A DNA stretch of 64,000 nucleotides, from positions 2,790,001 through 2,854,000 of the forward strand of contig JADKIR010000004.1 of NCBI GenBank assembly GCA_016722655.1, given 5' to 3'. The notes beneath the pieces are model-generated. The model had not been told where the DNA came from. It made no database searches and saw only the letters and a program-made list of their open reading frames with translations. A program made the position numbers and the translations under genes. Of the stretch, positions 16,905-25,752 are shown in pieces; the stretch's first letter is position 1; each line of letters opens with the position of its first letter. This stretch comes from Cytophagaceae bacterium. GTDB lineage: Bacteria; Bacteroidota; Bacteroidia; Cytophagales; Spirosomataceae.

Positions 16905-17864
16905 ATGAAAATAGTGTATCGGGACACTTATTGCACTGCTGAGGAACTTGAAATTAGGGAGGTTGAAATTCCCGTTCCTGGCGAAAATCAGATTTTAGTA
17001 AAAGTTAAAGCGAGTACAGTAAACCGAACTGACGAAGGCGTTTTGCTCGGTAAGCCATTTATTTTCAGGTTTTTTGCGGGTTTTCCCAAGCCCAGATACC
17101 ATGCAACCGGAACAGATTTTAGTGGAGAAATTGTAGGTGCCGGAAAAAATGTGGTTGAATTTAAGGTAGGACAAGAAGTTTTTGGTTTTTTAGACCATGG
17201 ACTGGGAACACATGCGGAGTATGTTTGTATTGACATAAAACAGCCGGTTTTCCTTAAACCCAAAAATATTTCACATATACAAGCGGCGTCTGCACTCGAA
17301 GGGGCTCATTATGCTTTTAATTTTATTAATAAAGTAAAAATTGAACCAGGCACAAAAGTTTTTGTAAATGGTTCCACCGGTGCCATCGGCAATGCTGCAA
17401 TCCAGCAACTCAATACGATGGGAGCTGAGGTGTCATTTACTTATCCGACAGATAGTTATGATAAGATTTCCCACTTAAAAGCAGTAAAGAAAATCGACTA
17501 TAAAAAAGCAGATTTTACGGAGCTGAGTGAACATTATGATTTCGTTTTTGACGCCGTGGGCAAAAGTTCTTTTGGAAATTGTAAGAAATTATTGAATGAA
17601 AAAGGTGTTTATATTTCCTCTGAATTGGGACCCAAAGGAGAAAACATTCCTCTGGCTATTTTAGGCTTATTTCAATCTGGCAAAAAAGTAATTTTCCCGT
17701 TTCCGGGTAGTCCAAAATATAGTATTCCTCATATTATCAATCTTTTAGAAACGGGTGAGTTTGTGCCACTAATTGATCGCACTTATCCGATTTCTGAAAT
17801 CAAAGAAGCATTTAACTATATGCTTTCGGGCGAAAAGAGGGGGAATGTGGTAATCACTTTTTGA
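16905..17864 (+). CDS. Zinc-independent MDR-family NAD(P)-dependent alcohol dehydrogenase/quinone reductase
   Basis: A 319-residue medium-chain dehydrogenase/reductase. The N-terminal GroES-like part reads VKASTVNRTDEGVLLG and HATGTDFSGEIVGAGKNVVE. The cofactor domain has VFVNGSTGAIGNAAIQQL, a variant of the AxxGxxG motif. The Cys/His zinc ligands of true alcohol dehydrogenases are missing, so it belongs with the zinc-free quinone oxidoreductase/enoyl reductase branch. It likely reduces a quinone or enone using NADPH; the substrate is unknown. The ATG at 16905 fits the usual family start. It is convergent with aguB 20 bases away. Confidence 0.88.
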   Translation: MKIVYRDTYCTAEELEIREVEIPVPGENQILVKVKASTVNRTDEGVLLGKPFIFRFFAGFPKPRYHATGTDFSGEIVGAGKNVVEFKVGQEVFGFLDHGLGTHAEYVCIDIKQPVFLKPKNISHIQAASALEGAHYAFNFINKVKIEPGTKVFVNGSTGAIGNAAIQQLNTMGAEVSFTYPTDSYDKISHLKAVKKIDYKKADFTELSEHYDFVFDAVGKSSFGNCKKLLNEKGVYISSELGPKGENIPLAILGLFQSGKKVIFPFPGSPKYSIPHIINLLETGEFVPLIDRTYPISEIKEAFNYMLSGEKRGNVVITF

Positions 17865-17884
17865 AAAAAATGATTTACATTCTC

Positions 17885-18757
17885 TCAATCCTCATCAATA
17901 AACCTTCTAGTAATCGGGTGATAACTGTCAATTCTGCGGTCACGAAGGTAAGGCCAGGTGGTGCGATAGTATTCGGTTTTGTCTAAATCTATGGTTTCTA
18001 CATGGGTTTCTTCCTTGTCATGCGAGGCCAGATATAGCAACCTTCCATGTGGATTGGCCACAAATGAGCCTCCCCAGAATTTTTGGTTAGCCTCAATTCC
18101 AACTCTGTTGACCGATACTACATACAGCCCATTGGCTACAGCATGTGAGCGTTGGATGGTCTGCCAGGCATCATATTGTTCCTGATTGATTATCGGGTCT
18201 TTTTCATCCAAATCCCAGCCAATGGCAGTAGGATAGAAGAGGATTTCAGCTCCCATAAGTGAAGTGATGCGGGCGGCTTCGGGATACCATTGATCCCAAC
18301 AGATTAATACACCGATTTTAGCAAAACGGGTTTCGAATATTTTGTAACCCAAATCTCCCGGAGTAAAATAAAACTTTTCATAATAACCCGGGTCATCGGG
18401 TATGTGCATTTTTCGGTATTTACCCAGATAAGCACCATCAGCATCGATGACCGCAGTGGTGTTGTGATATAATCCCTGAGCTCTTTTTTCAAACAATGAA
18501 GCGATAATGACCACACCTAACTCTTCGGCCAGTTGTTGCATCACATGGGTAGTTGGGCCGGGGATGGACTCTCCCAGTTTAAAATTTTCATGATCTTCGA
18601 CATCACAAAAATACAAAGAGGTGAAAAGCTCCTGCAGACATACAATTTGGGCTCCTTTTCCGGCAGCTTCTCTGATTTTTGCACTTGCTTTTTCTATGTT
18701 TTGCTGTACATCTGCCGAGCAGGACATCTGTACCAGACCTATGTTTACATTGTTCAT
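17885..18757 (-). CDS. aguB: N-carbamoylputrescine amidase
   Basis: A 290-residue nitrilase-superfamily enzyme that hydrolyses N-carbamoylputrescine to putrescine, CO2 and ammonia. The catalytic triad is visible: Glu43 in LQELFTSLYF, Lys116 in YRKMHIPDD and Cys153 in LICWDQWYPEAAR. The sequences PDDPGYYEKFYFTPGD and NRVGIEANQKFWGGSF are diagnostic of the AguB branch rather than of beta-ureidopropionase. Length matches the family. Agmatine deiminase, the preceding pathway enzyme, is not adjacent here. Confidence 0.92.
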   Translation of the reverse strand: MNNVNIGLVQMSCSADVQQNIEKASAKIREAAGKGAQIVCLQELFTSLYFCDVEDHENFKLGESIPGPTTHVMQQLAEELGVVIIASLFEKRAQGLYHNTTAVIDADGAYLGKYRKMHIPDDPGYYEKFYFTPGDLGYKIFETRFAKIGVLICWDQWYPEAARITSLMGAEILFYPTAIGWDLDEKDPIINQEQYDAWQTIQRSHAVANGLYVVSVNRVGIEANQKFWGGSFVANPHGRLLYLASHDKEETHVETIDLDKTEYYRTTWPYLRDRRIDSYHPITRRFIDED

Positions 18758-19040
18758 GATACAAAAATCAGATTACCACACGGTTTTTACAAGTTTTTCG
18801 TAAAGATTAAACCCGAAAATCTCAAAAGGTTTCATGATGAGAGACTTAAATACAATAAAATCAATTGGTTGGAAGTAAAATTTTCGGAAGTAAATAGTGA
18901 ACTATTTATGACTGAAATTTTGCTGAAACTAATTTATTTTGAAGTATTTATGACTCGGAATCGAAATCCTAATGAGATTTTCGGGTTGAATTTTGTGTCT
19001 TTCGAAATGATACTATGATTCTCCACTGCAGCTGTTGATA
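18758..19040 (-). other. Intergenic stretch where the rest of a VapC toxin gene would be expected
   Basis: Reading downstream of the truncated toxin on the minus strand, no frame shows the conserved C-terminal acidic residues of a PIN domain. The segment holds only short open frames without family character. It appears to be replacement or decayed sequence between the toxin remnant and aguB. Confidence 0.4.
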
Positions 19041-19127
19041 TTAAAAGTCTGTCGAAGGGGGCTTTGAAAGGTTAGAAGTTTCGTCAAAATACCAAAGCAA
19101 TGTGGAAGTGTCTAATAAGTAGGGCAT
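19041..19127 (-). pseudogene. Truncated VapC-type PIN-domain toxin
   Basis: An ATG overlaps the antitoxin stop codon (TAATG), the usual coupling in toxin-antitoxin pairs. It encodes MPYLLDTSTLLWYFDETSNL and eight more residues before a stop, 28 codons in all. The hydrophobic strand followed by Leu-Asp-Thr and LLWY is the start of a PIN ribonuclease (VapC, usually 125-140 residues), with the first catalytic Asp at position 6. All other catalytic residues are missing, so the toxin must be inactive. Confidence 0.72.
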
Positions 19128-19339
19128 TACATATAATCTTTTAGTTCCTTCAGGGGCTCATCAAAATCATCAGAAATTTTAAAGTTGCCTTTCATAGTGC
19201 CCAGTTTCCTTTTTTCAGCAGGTTTTTTAATATCTTTTTCCTCAAAAATCACTTTTACTTTGGAATTTTTAGGAATTTCCGGGGCTTCTTTAAAAACCAC
19301 ATAGCCATTTTCAAATATGCCTTCGTAAGTTTTTGTCAT
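19127..19339 (-). CDS. Orphan antitoxin (DUF2281/VapB-like)
   Basis: A 70-residue protein, start ATG at 19339. The N-terminal part (TKTYEGIFENGYVVFKEAPE, then IPKNSKVKVIFEE) looks like a small beta-barrel DNA-binding fold as in AbrB-related or AF2212-like antitoxins. The C-terminal LGTMKGNFKISDDFDEPLKE, ending LKDYM, is the typical toxin-wrapping tail of antitoxins that partner with PIN toxins. Its partner gene begins at the stop codon but is truncated after 28 codons, so the antitoxin is an orphan. It could still act as a repressor or neutralise a related toxin elsewhere. A promoter box lies at 19361-19368. Confidence 0.75.
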   Translation of the reverse strand: MTKTYEGIFENGYVVFKEAPEIPKNSKVKVIFEEKDIKKPAEKRKLGTMKGNFKISDDFDEPLKELKDYM

Positions 19340-19360
19340 TGTATTTTCTCGATGATAACT

Positions 19361-19368
19361 CAAAACTA
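19361..19368 (-). promoter_or_regulatory. TAnnTTTG promoter box for the antitoxin gene
   Basis: TAGTTTTG on the minus strand, 21 bases before the antitoxin ATG. No convincing palindromic operator was found around it. Confidence 0.42.
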
Positions 19369-19609
19369 TAACATTTTTTAAATAAATCAAGTTTAACATT
19401 GTGATTTTCATTTTCTAATTGGTTGAAATTTAGATTTTTGTATTACTATGCAATTTTTTTTTCATGAAAATTCATAAAACTTTTTTCATAAGAAAACTGA
19501 AATTATGATATGTAAATGATTGTAAATGAGTGATTTATGAATTTCTGATTTTTCTGAGACAACATTTTGAAATTTATTTACGTCTAATCATTAAAGTCTA
19601 TTTGCCAAT

Positions 19610-21031
19610 ATGAAACAATACTTTGGAATCGTTCTGTTATTAATAATTGGATTTGGGTGTCAGAAGCAAAATACTGATGAAGTATCGACCGATGCAACTG
19701 CCGCCAATCCTGACTGGACTGAAATTTCACATAGCAAAGTCGCTGCTCCAGATTATTCAGTTGTTTTTCCACAGGAAAAGGTAAATTCCATTGAGATTAC
19801 TTTGGGCAAAACTACCTGGGAGAAGATAAAATCAGATATGGTGGCAAAGAATAAGGGTACCTTTGGTGAAGGCGGCAACTCAGGTGGGGGAGGTAATCCC
19901 GGAGGAGTTATGCCCGGTGGACCTGGTGGAGGAGTTCCTGGTGGAAATGGCGGTGCTGCTCCTGATTTTGGTGAAGAGCCGGAATATTTTGAATCAAGCA
20001 TAAAATTTAATGGCAAAACATGGAAAAATGTAGGCTTTAGATTGAAAGGCAATTCAACCCTAAGTTCTACCTGGAAATCAGGAATTTATAAGTTACCTTT
20101 TCGTTTGAAATTTGATGAATTTGAAGATGACCATCCCGAAATCAAAGATCAAAGGTTGTTTGGGTTTAAAGATGTTTCTTTTTCGGCAGCTGTAAAAGAT
20201 AATTCGCTTATCAGAGAAAAAGTGACAGCCGATATTTTCAGAATGGCAGGAATACCTGCCGCTAGAACCGCTTTCTACAAAGTATATATTGATTTTGGTG
20301 AAGGACTGAAATATTGTGGTATTTATGCAGCCGTGGAGGTGATTGACGATACTATGGTCAAGGATCAGTTTGGAGAAGACAATGGAAATATCTACAAACC
20401 GGAGTCAAATTTTGCCTCATTTAGTAAGGATAATTTTGAGAAAAAGAATAATGAAGATGCCGCAGATTGGTCTGATGTGCAAAACACTGTTTCAGCTTTG
20501 ACAGCCACCAATCGTACTTCTGATGCTGCAGCATGGAGGACAAATCTGGAAAAATACATGAATATGGAGCATTATGTGAAATGGCTTGCGGTAAACACGA
20601 CTTTAGTAAACTGGGACACCTACGGTGCTATGGCTCATAACTATTATTTGTATAATCATTCCACTCAAAAACTGGTTTGGATTCCCTGGGACAATAACGA
20701 AGCTCTTACAAGTAGTGCCCGTGTAAATCTCAATCTTTCGGGCGTGGCCAATACCTGGCCATTGATCAAATATGTGGCAGACGACCCGGTTTATTATGCC
20801 AAATACAAGGCTTATGTTAAAGAATTTAACGACAATGTATTTACCACAGCAAAAATGAATCAGCTGTTTGACAATGCCACAAATCTGATAACTCCTTATG
20901 TAAATGGTAGTGAAAAAGAAGTGTCGCCTTATACCAATTTAAGTAGCCTGAGTAACTTTTCAGCGGCTCTGCCAATACTTAAGCAACACGTGGTTACCAG
21001 AAATAAACTGGTAGAGGAGTTTGTGAAATGA
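19610..21031 (+). CDS. CotH kinase family lipoprotein
   Basis: A 473-residue secreted lipoprotein: MKQYFGIVLLLIIGFGC is a signal with Cys17 at the lipobox. After a Gly/Pro-rich linker (about residues 85-120), the CotH domain follows: VGFRLKGNSTLSSTWKSGIY, PFRLKFDEF, FGFKDVSFSAAVKDNSLIRE, YCGIYAAVEVIDDTMV, YMNMEHYVKWLAVNTTLVNW and LVWIPWDNNEAL. CotH proteins are atypical protein kinases in Bacillus; in Bacteroidota they are often surface lipoproteins of unclear role. The IPWDNNEAL block holds the Asp that binds metal in CotH kinases. It has no operon partner. Confidence 0.88.
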   Translation: MKQYFGIVLLLIIGFGCQKQNTDEVSTDATAANPDWTEISHSKVAAPDYSVVFPQEKVNSIEITLGKTTWEKIKSDMVAKNKGTFGEGGNSGGGGNPGGVMPGGPGGGVPGGNGGAAPDFGEEPEYFESSIKFNGKTWKNVGFRLKGNSTLSSTWKSGIYKLPFRLKFDEFEDDHPEIKDQRLFGFKDVSFSAAVKDNSLIREKVTADIFRMAGIPAARTAFYKVYIDFGEGLKYCGIYAAVEVIDDTMVKDQFGEDNGNIYKPESNFASFSKDNFEKKNNEDAADWSDVQNTVSALTATNRTSDAAAWRTNLEKYMNMEHYVKWLAVNTTLVNWDTYGAMAHNYYLYNHSTQKLVWIPWDNNEALTSSARVNLNLSGVANTWPLIKYVADDPVYYAKYKAYVKEFNDNVFTTAKMNQLFDNATNLITPYVNGSEKEVSPYTNLSSLSNFSAALPILKQHVVTRNKLVEEFVK

Positions 21032-21044
21032 TTAGAGTGTTTTT

Positions 21045-21452
21045 TTATCTGAGTTGAAATTCTTTGTAATCAAGTTTTAAGTAAGAATTTGCCAAATTTA
21101 AATTAAAGACATTTTCAGAAACCTCATTTATCGTATTTACACTATAGTCTGAATGTTTGGTAATCAGGAAAAAATATTCTTTGCCAAATTCAAAATTCAT
21201 TTTTAGTTCTGCTAAATGATTTTTATCAGAAGAATTTTTTAAGCGTGGAACAATACTAAACTTATCTGAAAAAACTTCAATTAAACCATATTCCCCTGAT
21301 CGGATTTTTATCGGATTTCCAGAATTTAAATTTGTTTCAAACCTAAAGTCTGAAGCAGTGAAATTAGCAAAAAAATGAAGTTTGACCGATTGCCCTTTAC
21401 TTTCTTGATTGGAAATTAGAAATGTTAGGATGAAAAATAATTGATATTTCAT
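21045..21452 (-). CDS. Small exported hypothetical protein
   Basis: A 135-residue protein of unknown family. The ATG at 21452 gives MKYQLFFILTFLISNQESKG, a plausible signal peptide; nine more codons upstream are open but dilute it. The mature part has beta-rich blocks (VKLHFFANFTASDFRFETNL, EYFFLITKHSDYSVN). It is convergent with the CotH gene, 13 bases away. No partner or motif points to a function. Confidence 0.6.
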   Translation of the reverse strand: MKYQLFFILTFLISNQESKGQSVKLHFFANFTASDFRFETNLNSGNPIKIRSGEYGLIEVFSDKFSIVPRLKNSSDKNHLAELKMNFEFGKEYFFLITKHSDYSVNTINEVSENVFNLNLANSYLKLDYKEFQLR

Positions 21453-21549
21453 TTTTATAGCATTTAGATAAGATTTCATCCCGAATTTATTTACTAAAAG
21501 ATAAACCAGATGTTAATAAAATGCTAAAAACTTCTAAAATACTTTATTT

Positions 21550-22620
21550 TCACCACTTCACCCCAAATCTCTCTCCCAGTTCATGAAGGCTTTCCACAAC
21601 TTTTTCGTTTAGTGGAAGTCCGGTTTTTAGTCTTTCTGCTCTCCAATATCTTTCCTGGTCTCCGGGAATCTGAACATGCTCTCCATCAATATGATCTGCA
21701 TTTCGGAAACGCTCGATCCAGCGGTCCATATTTTGTTTGAAATCTTCTTTAGGCCTGAAAGCATCAATCCGCATGGCACCTAAAAAATGCCCGGTACCCT
21801 TACCTACTTGCTCAGGGGCTACTCCATGGAATTCAGCAGTGGCAAAAGGCGGCACCCATGGCCCATAGTTTGCTCCTGAAAGTACTCCTGAAAATATATC
21901 GACTATTGCTCCCAGGCTGTAGCCTTTGTGGCCGCCGTTTTCGCGGTCACCACCCAATGGGAGCAATCCGCCACCTTCTTTTACGGCATTGGCATTGGTA
22001 GTAGGCATTCCGTGCTTATCCTGCACCCAGCCCAAAGGGGCATCCATGCCTTTTCGTTGCAGGATTTCCATTTTTCCATAAGCCACAGCAGTAGTGGCAA
22101 AGTCAGCCAGAAATGCCGGCTGTTTATCGGCAGGTATAGCAACGGCTATAGGGTTGGTTCCCAATAGTTTCTCTTTAGAATAGGTTGGAACCACCAATGG
22201 GGCGGAATGCGTCATTGCTATTCCTATCATCTCACTCTCAAGTGCTATTGCGGCATGATATCCACCAATTCCGAAATGGTTGGAGTTTTGTACAGCCACC
22301 CAACCGGTACCTGCTTTTTTTGCTTTTTTCATGGCCAGTTTCATAGCAAAAGGTGCCACAACAAGACCTAAACCTCTGTCGCCATCAATAGTAGCTGTGG
22401 AGGGTGTTTCATGAATAATCTTGATTTCAGGCTTGGGATTGAGTCTTCCGTGGTCACTTAATCTTACATAACCGGCCAATCGGGCCACACCGTGAGAATC
22501 TACTCCATTGAGGTCTGCATTGATTAAAACGTCTGCAGCAAGTTTAGCATCTTTATTGGAACAGCCAAGGGCTTTGAATATATTTTCGGTAAATTTCCGG
22601 GTCTTTTCTACTGGATACAT
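21550..22620 (-). CDS. Ldh family oxidoreductase (malate/L-lactate/ureidoglycolate dehydrogenase type)
   Basis: A 356-residue NAD(P)-dependent 2-hydroxyacid dehydrogenase of the type-2 malate/lactate dehydrogenase family, unrelated to Rossmann LDH. Recognisable blocks are ADLNGVDSHGVARLAGYVRL (catalytic His near residue 60), NSNHFGIGGYHAAIALE, LLGTNPIAVAIPA, FLADFATTAVAYGKMEI, and ENGGHKGYSLGAIVDIFSGV. The exact substrate (sulfolactate, ureidoglycolate, 2,3-diketogulonate and so on) cannot be decided from sequence alone. It stands alone, divergent from the DUF4139 gene. Confidence 0.9.
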   Translation of the reverse strand: MYPVEKTRKFTENIFKALGCSNKDAKLAADVLINADLNGVDSHGVARLAGYVRLSDHGRLNPKPEIKIIHETPSTATIDGDRGLGLVVAPFAMKLAMKKAKKAGTGWVAVQNSNHFGIGGYHAAIALESEMIGIAMTHSAPLVVPTYSKEKLLGTNPIAVAIPADKQPAFLADFATTAVAYGKMEILQRKGMDAPLGWVQDKHGMPTTNANAVKEGGGLLPLGGDRENGGHKGYSLGAIVDIFSGVLSGANYGPWVPPFATAEFHGVAPEQVGKGTGHFLGAMRIDAFRPKEDFKQNMDRWIERFRNADHIDGEHVQIPGDQERYWRAERLKTGLPLNEKVVESLHELGERFGVKW

Positions 22621-22749
22621 AATTGTTTTTTTTCAATGCGAAATTATTAAACTTTAAGGTTATTTTACACTTATTTTTCAAGAAAATACACCATATTTTC
22701 ATTATTTTTTACAAATGTTGCGTTATATTACCATTAAAATTAAAACAGA

Positions 22750-24341
22750 ATGAAAATCCTGAAAATCGCATTTTTTGTAAGTATTTCAATATCAAATCTC
22801 TGGGCACAATCAGAAAAAAGAGTTAATGCCAAAATAGACCATGCCACTGTTTTTTTGAGCCAGGCACAGCTCAACAACAGCCTCAAAATAAGTTTGCCAC
22901 AAGGTGCAACTAAGGTAATTATTGAAAATATCGCCAATACCATTGACCCAAATAGTATTCAGGTGGGAGGAACCGGAGATTTCACCCTGTTGGGAGTGAA
23001 ATATAACCGTAATTATCTCAATACCAAACAGTTTTCTGTTCAGGATTCAATCAAAAAGACTCGTTATGACATAGAAAATATTGATATGCTGCTTGCGGTA
23101 GCAGCCAATGAAGAAAAAATGATTATGGCCAATGTGGACATAAAAAGTGAAAAAGATGGCCTTTTACCTGAAGATTTGAAAGAAATGACCGACCTTTTTC
23201 GTCAGAAACTTACAGAATTAGGCACAAGAAAGTTGCAGCTGTTAAGACAAAAAGAACCATTGATGGATCGAAAAAGTCGTTTGGAAAGACAATTGGCCGA
23301 AATCAATAATGCATTTTTGCCTTTAGGTGAAATAGAACTCAGTGTAGTGGCCAATAGTGCTACTACCGCCAATATTCAATTGAGCTATGTGGCTAATTCT
23401 GCCGGATGGTCTCCTAGCTATGATTTGAGGGTTAAGGACATCAAAAGTCCTGTGTCAATAGCCTATAAAGCTAATGTGTATCAAAACACCGGTCTGGACT
23501 GGAAGTCTGTCAAACTTACTCTATCTACTTCAAATCCATCGGTTTCGGGGTATAAACCTGAATTATATCCATTGTATTTAAGTTTTTGGGTTCCTGCACC
23601 TGTTATGCGTAAAGAAGCCAGAGTTGGAGGTCAACCAGAGATGATGGTAGCAATGGCGGCGGCATCTGCGTCAGAGGATGCTGTTATGGGTGAAATGAAA
23701 TCAAGTGCCAATACTGTAGAAGTGGTGCAAAGTAGTCTTTCTGTAAATTTCGAGATTAGTACACTCTATACCATTCCCACAGGTGGGCAACCAGAAACGG
23801 TTGAAATTCAGAGCCTTTCGGCTGAAGCCCAATACAAAAGTATGATAAGTCCAAAATTGGATCCGAATGCATTTTTGGTGGCTGAAGTTAAAGATTGGGA
23901 AAAATTGAATCTGATGAATGGCGAAGCCAATGTGTATTTTGAGAACAAGTTTGTGGGAAAAACCTTTATTTCAGAAAATACCACCGACGAATCAATGAAA
24001 ATTAGTCTGGGCAAAGACCAAAGAATCACAGCAAAAGAGAGGAAATTGAGAATTATAAAGCCAGAAAAGCTGTTGGTTCAAATATAAAAGAGTCTTTTGG
24101 GTATAAAATAACTGTTAAGAATGCAAAAAGTGAAGCCATAAAGGTGATTCTTGAAGATCAGGTGCCGGTGAGCCAGGATTCTGACATTGAAGTAAGTGTG
24201 GACGAGTTGCAGGGCGGAAATATGATTCCTGAGAGTGGAAAAGTTACCTGGGAATTTGATTTGCCAGCCACCCAATCCAAAGAAATTTTATTAAAATATA
24301 CTGTTAAATATCCTAAAAATAAGAGAGTTAATAATTTATAA
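22750..24341 (+). pseudogene. DUF4139 (mucoidy inhibitor MuiA-like) protein, interrupted by a frameshift
   Basis: The gene reads as 445 codons from ATG 22750 to a stop at 24087. The missing family C-terminus continues in the next frame to 24341 (ESFGYKITVKNAKSEAIKVI, then LEDQVPVSQDSDIEV, GKVTWEFDLPATQSKEI). Adding one A to the run at 24033-24036 restores a 530-residue protein. It has a signal peptide (MKILKIAFFVSISISNLWAQ), an N-terminal DUF4140-like part (NAKIDHATVFLSQAQLNN) and a DUF4139 domain with a mid coiled coil. The role of the family is unclear. Loss of function or a base-calling error are both possible. The DUF502 gene starts 2 bases after the final stop. Confidence 0.85.
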
Positions 24342-24343
24342 AT

Positions 24344-24940
24344 ATGTTTGGAAAGTTATTGAATAAATTCATTTCTTACTTCATTCGTGGGTTGCTATTT
24401 GTAGCACCTGTGGGTTTTACGGCTCTGATATTATACAGTGCTTTTGATTTTGTAGATAGCCTTGTAAGAATTCGTTTTTCTATTGACAGGCCCGACGAAC
24501 TGTTTTTTATTCCCGGTCTTGGTTTTTTTATTGTTGTGGCCGGCACGGCTCTGATTGGCTTTGTTTTTACAAGGTTATTGCCACAAACTATACAAAACTG
24601 GATAGAAAACGGCATCAAAAACTTGCCATTGGTAAAAATATTCTACTCGGCATTTAAAGATTTGGTTTCGGCTTTTGTTGGGGATAAAAAGAAATTTAAG
24701 ACAGGGGTTTTAATTACTCTAAACGTAAATTCCAACATCAAAAAACTTGGTTTTCTGACTCAGGATAATCTGGATATTTTAAATCTTCCCGACATGGTAA
24801 GTGTCTATTGTCCACATAGTTATGCTTTTTCAGGCGAAATGTTTATAGTGCCAAAAGAACAAGTTGAAATTCTTTCAATTTCCAGTGCTGAAGTAATGAA
24901 AATTATTGTATCAGGTGGGGTGTCGATAAGTGATAATTAG
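24344..24940 (+). CDS. DUF502 family membrane protein
   Basis: A 198-residue membrane protein with two N-terminal hydrophobic helices (FISYFIRGLLFVAPVGFTAL and LGFFIVVAGTALIGFVFTRL), then the conserved block IKNLPLVKIFYSAFKDLVSA and a soluble tail (DMVSVYCPHSYAFSGEMFIV). That is the standard layout of DUF502 proteins, whose function is unknown. It begins 2 bases after the DUF4139 reading frame ends, so the pair is probably co-transcribed. Confidence 0.88.
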   Translation: MFGKLLNKFISYFIRGLLFVAPVGFTALILYSAFDFVDSLVRIRFSIDRPDELFFIPGLGFFIVVAGTALIGFVFTRLLPQTIQNWIENGIKNLPLVKIFYSAFKDLVSAFVGDKKKFKTGVLITLNVNSNIKKLGFLTQDNLDILNLPDMVSVYCPHSYAFSGEMFIVPKEQVEILSISSAEVMKIIVSGGVSISDN

Positions 24941-24947
24941 GATTTGG

Positions 24948-24979
24948 AAAGTTGGTAAGTTAGAAAGTTGGTAAGTTAG
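24948..24979. repeat. Perfect tandem repeat, 2 x 16 bp
   Basis: AAAGTTGGTAAGTTAG occurs twice in direct succession just after the DUF502 stop, followed by a partial third start (TTGG). It is in non-coding sequence. Confidence 0.8.
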
Positions 24980-25068
24980 TTGGACGAAGAGAAGGACTTT
25001 AAATGCAGGTTTGGGTTTAATTTTTTGATTTGGTTTTAGAATTAAACTCGCCAAAATTTTTCAATAAT

Positions 25069-25076
25069 TATTTTTG
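25069..25076 (+). promoter_or_regulatory. TAnnTTTG promoter box
   Basis: TATTTTTG, 30 bases before the ATG at 25107. Confidence 0.4.
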
Positions 25077-25106
25077 AAAATATTCTGAATAATAAAAATA
25101 TTAAAG

Positions 25107-25700
25107 ATGAAAAATATATTTACCATACTGCTAATAAGTGTTTTAAGTCTGAATGTTTTCGCCCAGGAGCCTCACAAAAAGAAAGCATTACCAATTGAAG
25201 AATTACTCGAAAAAAATAAACCAAACGCTTATAAAACCATTGTAGAAAAAGGTAATTTCCTTGTCCTGGATAATTTCAATACTGGAAGAAGAAAAAGGTT
25301 TTATGAAGGTGACAAACTAAGGTTTAAAACGAAAGAAGGTCAGATTTTTCAGGAGGATTTGCTGGAAATCACCGACTCAACTTTTTCGGTATATCAATAT
25401 TCTGATCTTGAAAGAAAACTTTATAAATACACATTCAAACCTGAAGAAATTACCAAAATATATCGCAGAGATAAATATAAAGGTCTAAAGGTGGGTCTGA
25501 CCTGGAGCAGTTTGGCGGTATTAATGCCATTGGCATACGATTATATTTATTTCAAAAAAAATCCGTTCCAAAATACTCAGGGTTGGGTTACTATTGGAAG
25601 TATTCAGGCGGCGTTAATAGTTTTACAAAATCACAGTAAATTTTTTAATGCCAGAAAACTAAACGATAATCATCAATTAAGGATTTTGAAGGCATATTGA
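25107..25700 (+). CDS. Exported hypothetical protein
   Basis: A 197-residue protein with a clear signal peptide (MKNIFTILLISVLSLNVFAQ). The mature part has alternating charged beta segments: VEKGNFLVLDNFNTGRRKRF, GDKLRFKTKEGQIFQEDLLE, TDSTFSVYQYSDLERKLYKY, then a hydrophobic stretch GLTWSSLAVLMPLAYDYIYF that may be a membrane helix or barrel strand. The pattern DKLRFK...ITDSTF recurs in Bacteroidota exported proteins. I cannot name a family. It is probably envelope-associated. Confidence 0.72.
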   Translation: MKNIFTILLISVLSLNVFAQEPHKKKALPIEELLEKNKPNAYKTIVEKGNFLVLDNFNTGRRKRFYEGDKLRFKTKEGQIFQEDLLEITDSTFSVYQYSDLERKLYKYTFKPEEITKIYRRDKYKGLKVGLTWSSLAVLMPLAYDYIYFKKNPFQNTQGWVTIGSIQAALIVLQNHSKFFNARKLNDNHQLRILKAY

Positions 25701-25723
25701 AAATATTTTATGCCAAAAAAAAC

Positions 25724-25731
25724 TAAATTTG
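25724..25731 (+). promoter_or_regulatory. TAnnTTTG promoter box
   Basis: TAAATTTG, 21 bases before the ATG at 25753. Confidence 0.42.
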
Positions 25732-25752
25732 ACCTAATTACCCTAAAATACT

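Noticed and set aside
18533..19018. A 161-codon plus-strand frame across the aguB start and downstream gap
   Set aside because: Its first half is antisense to aguB and the rest is A+T-rich without any family pattern.
24033..24036. Programmed ribosomal frameshifting in the DUF4139 gene
   Set aside because: There is no slippery heptamer or long homopolymer, and the same one-base lesion occurs in two unrelated genes, so error or mutation is simpler.
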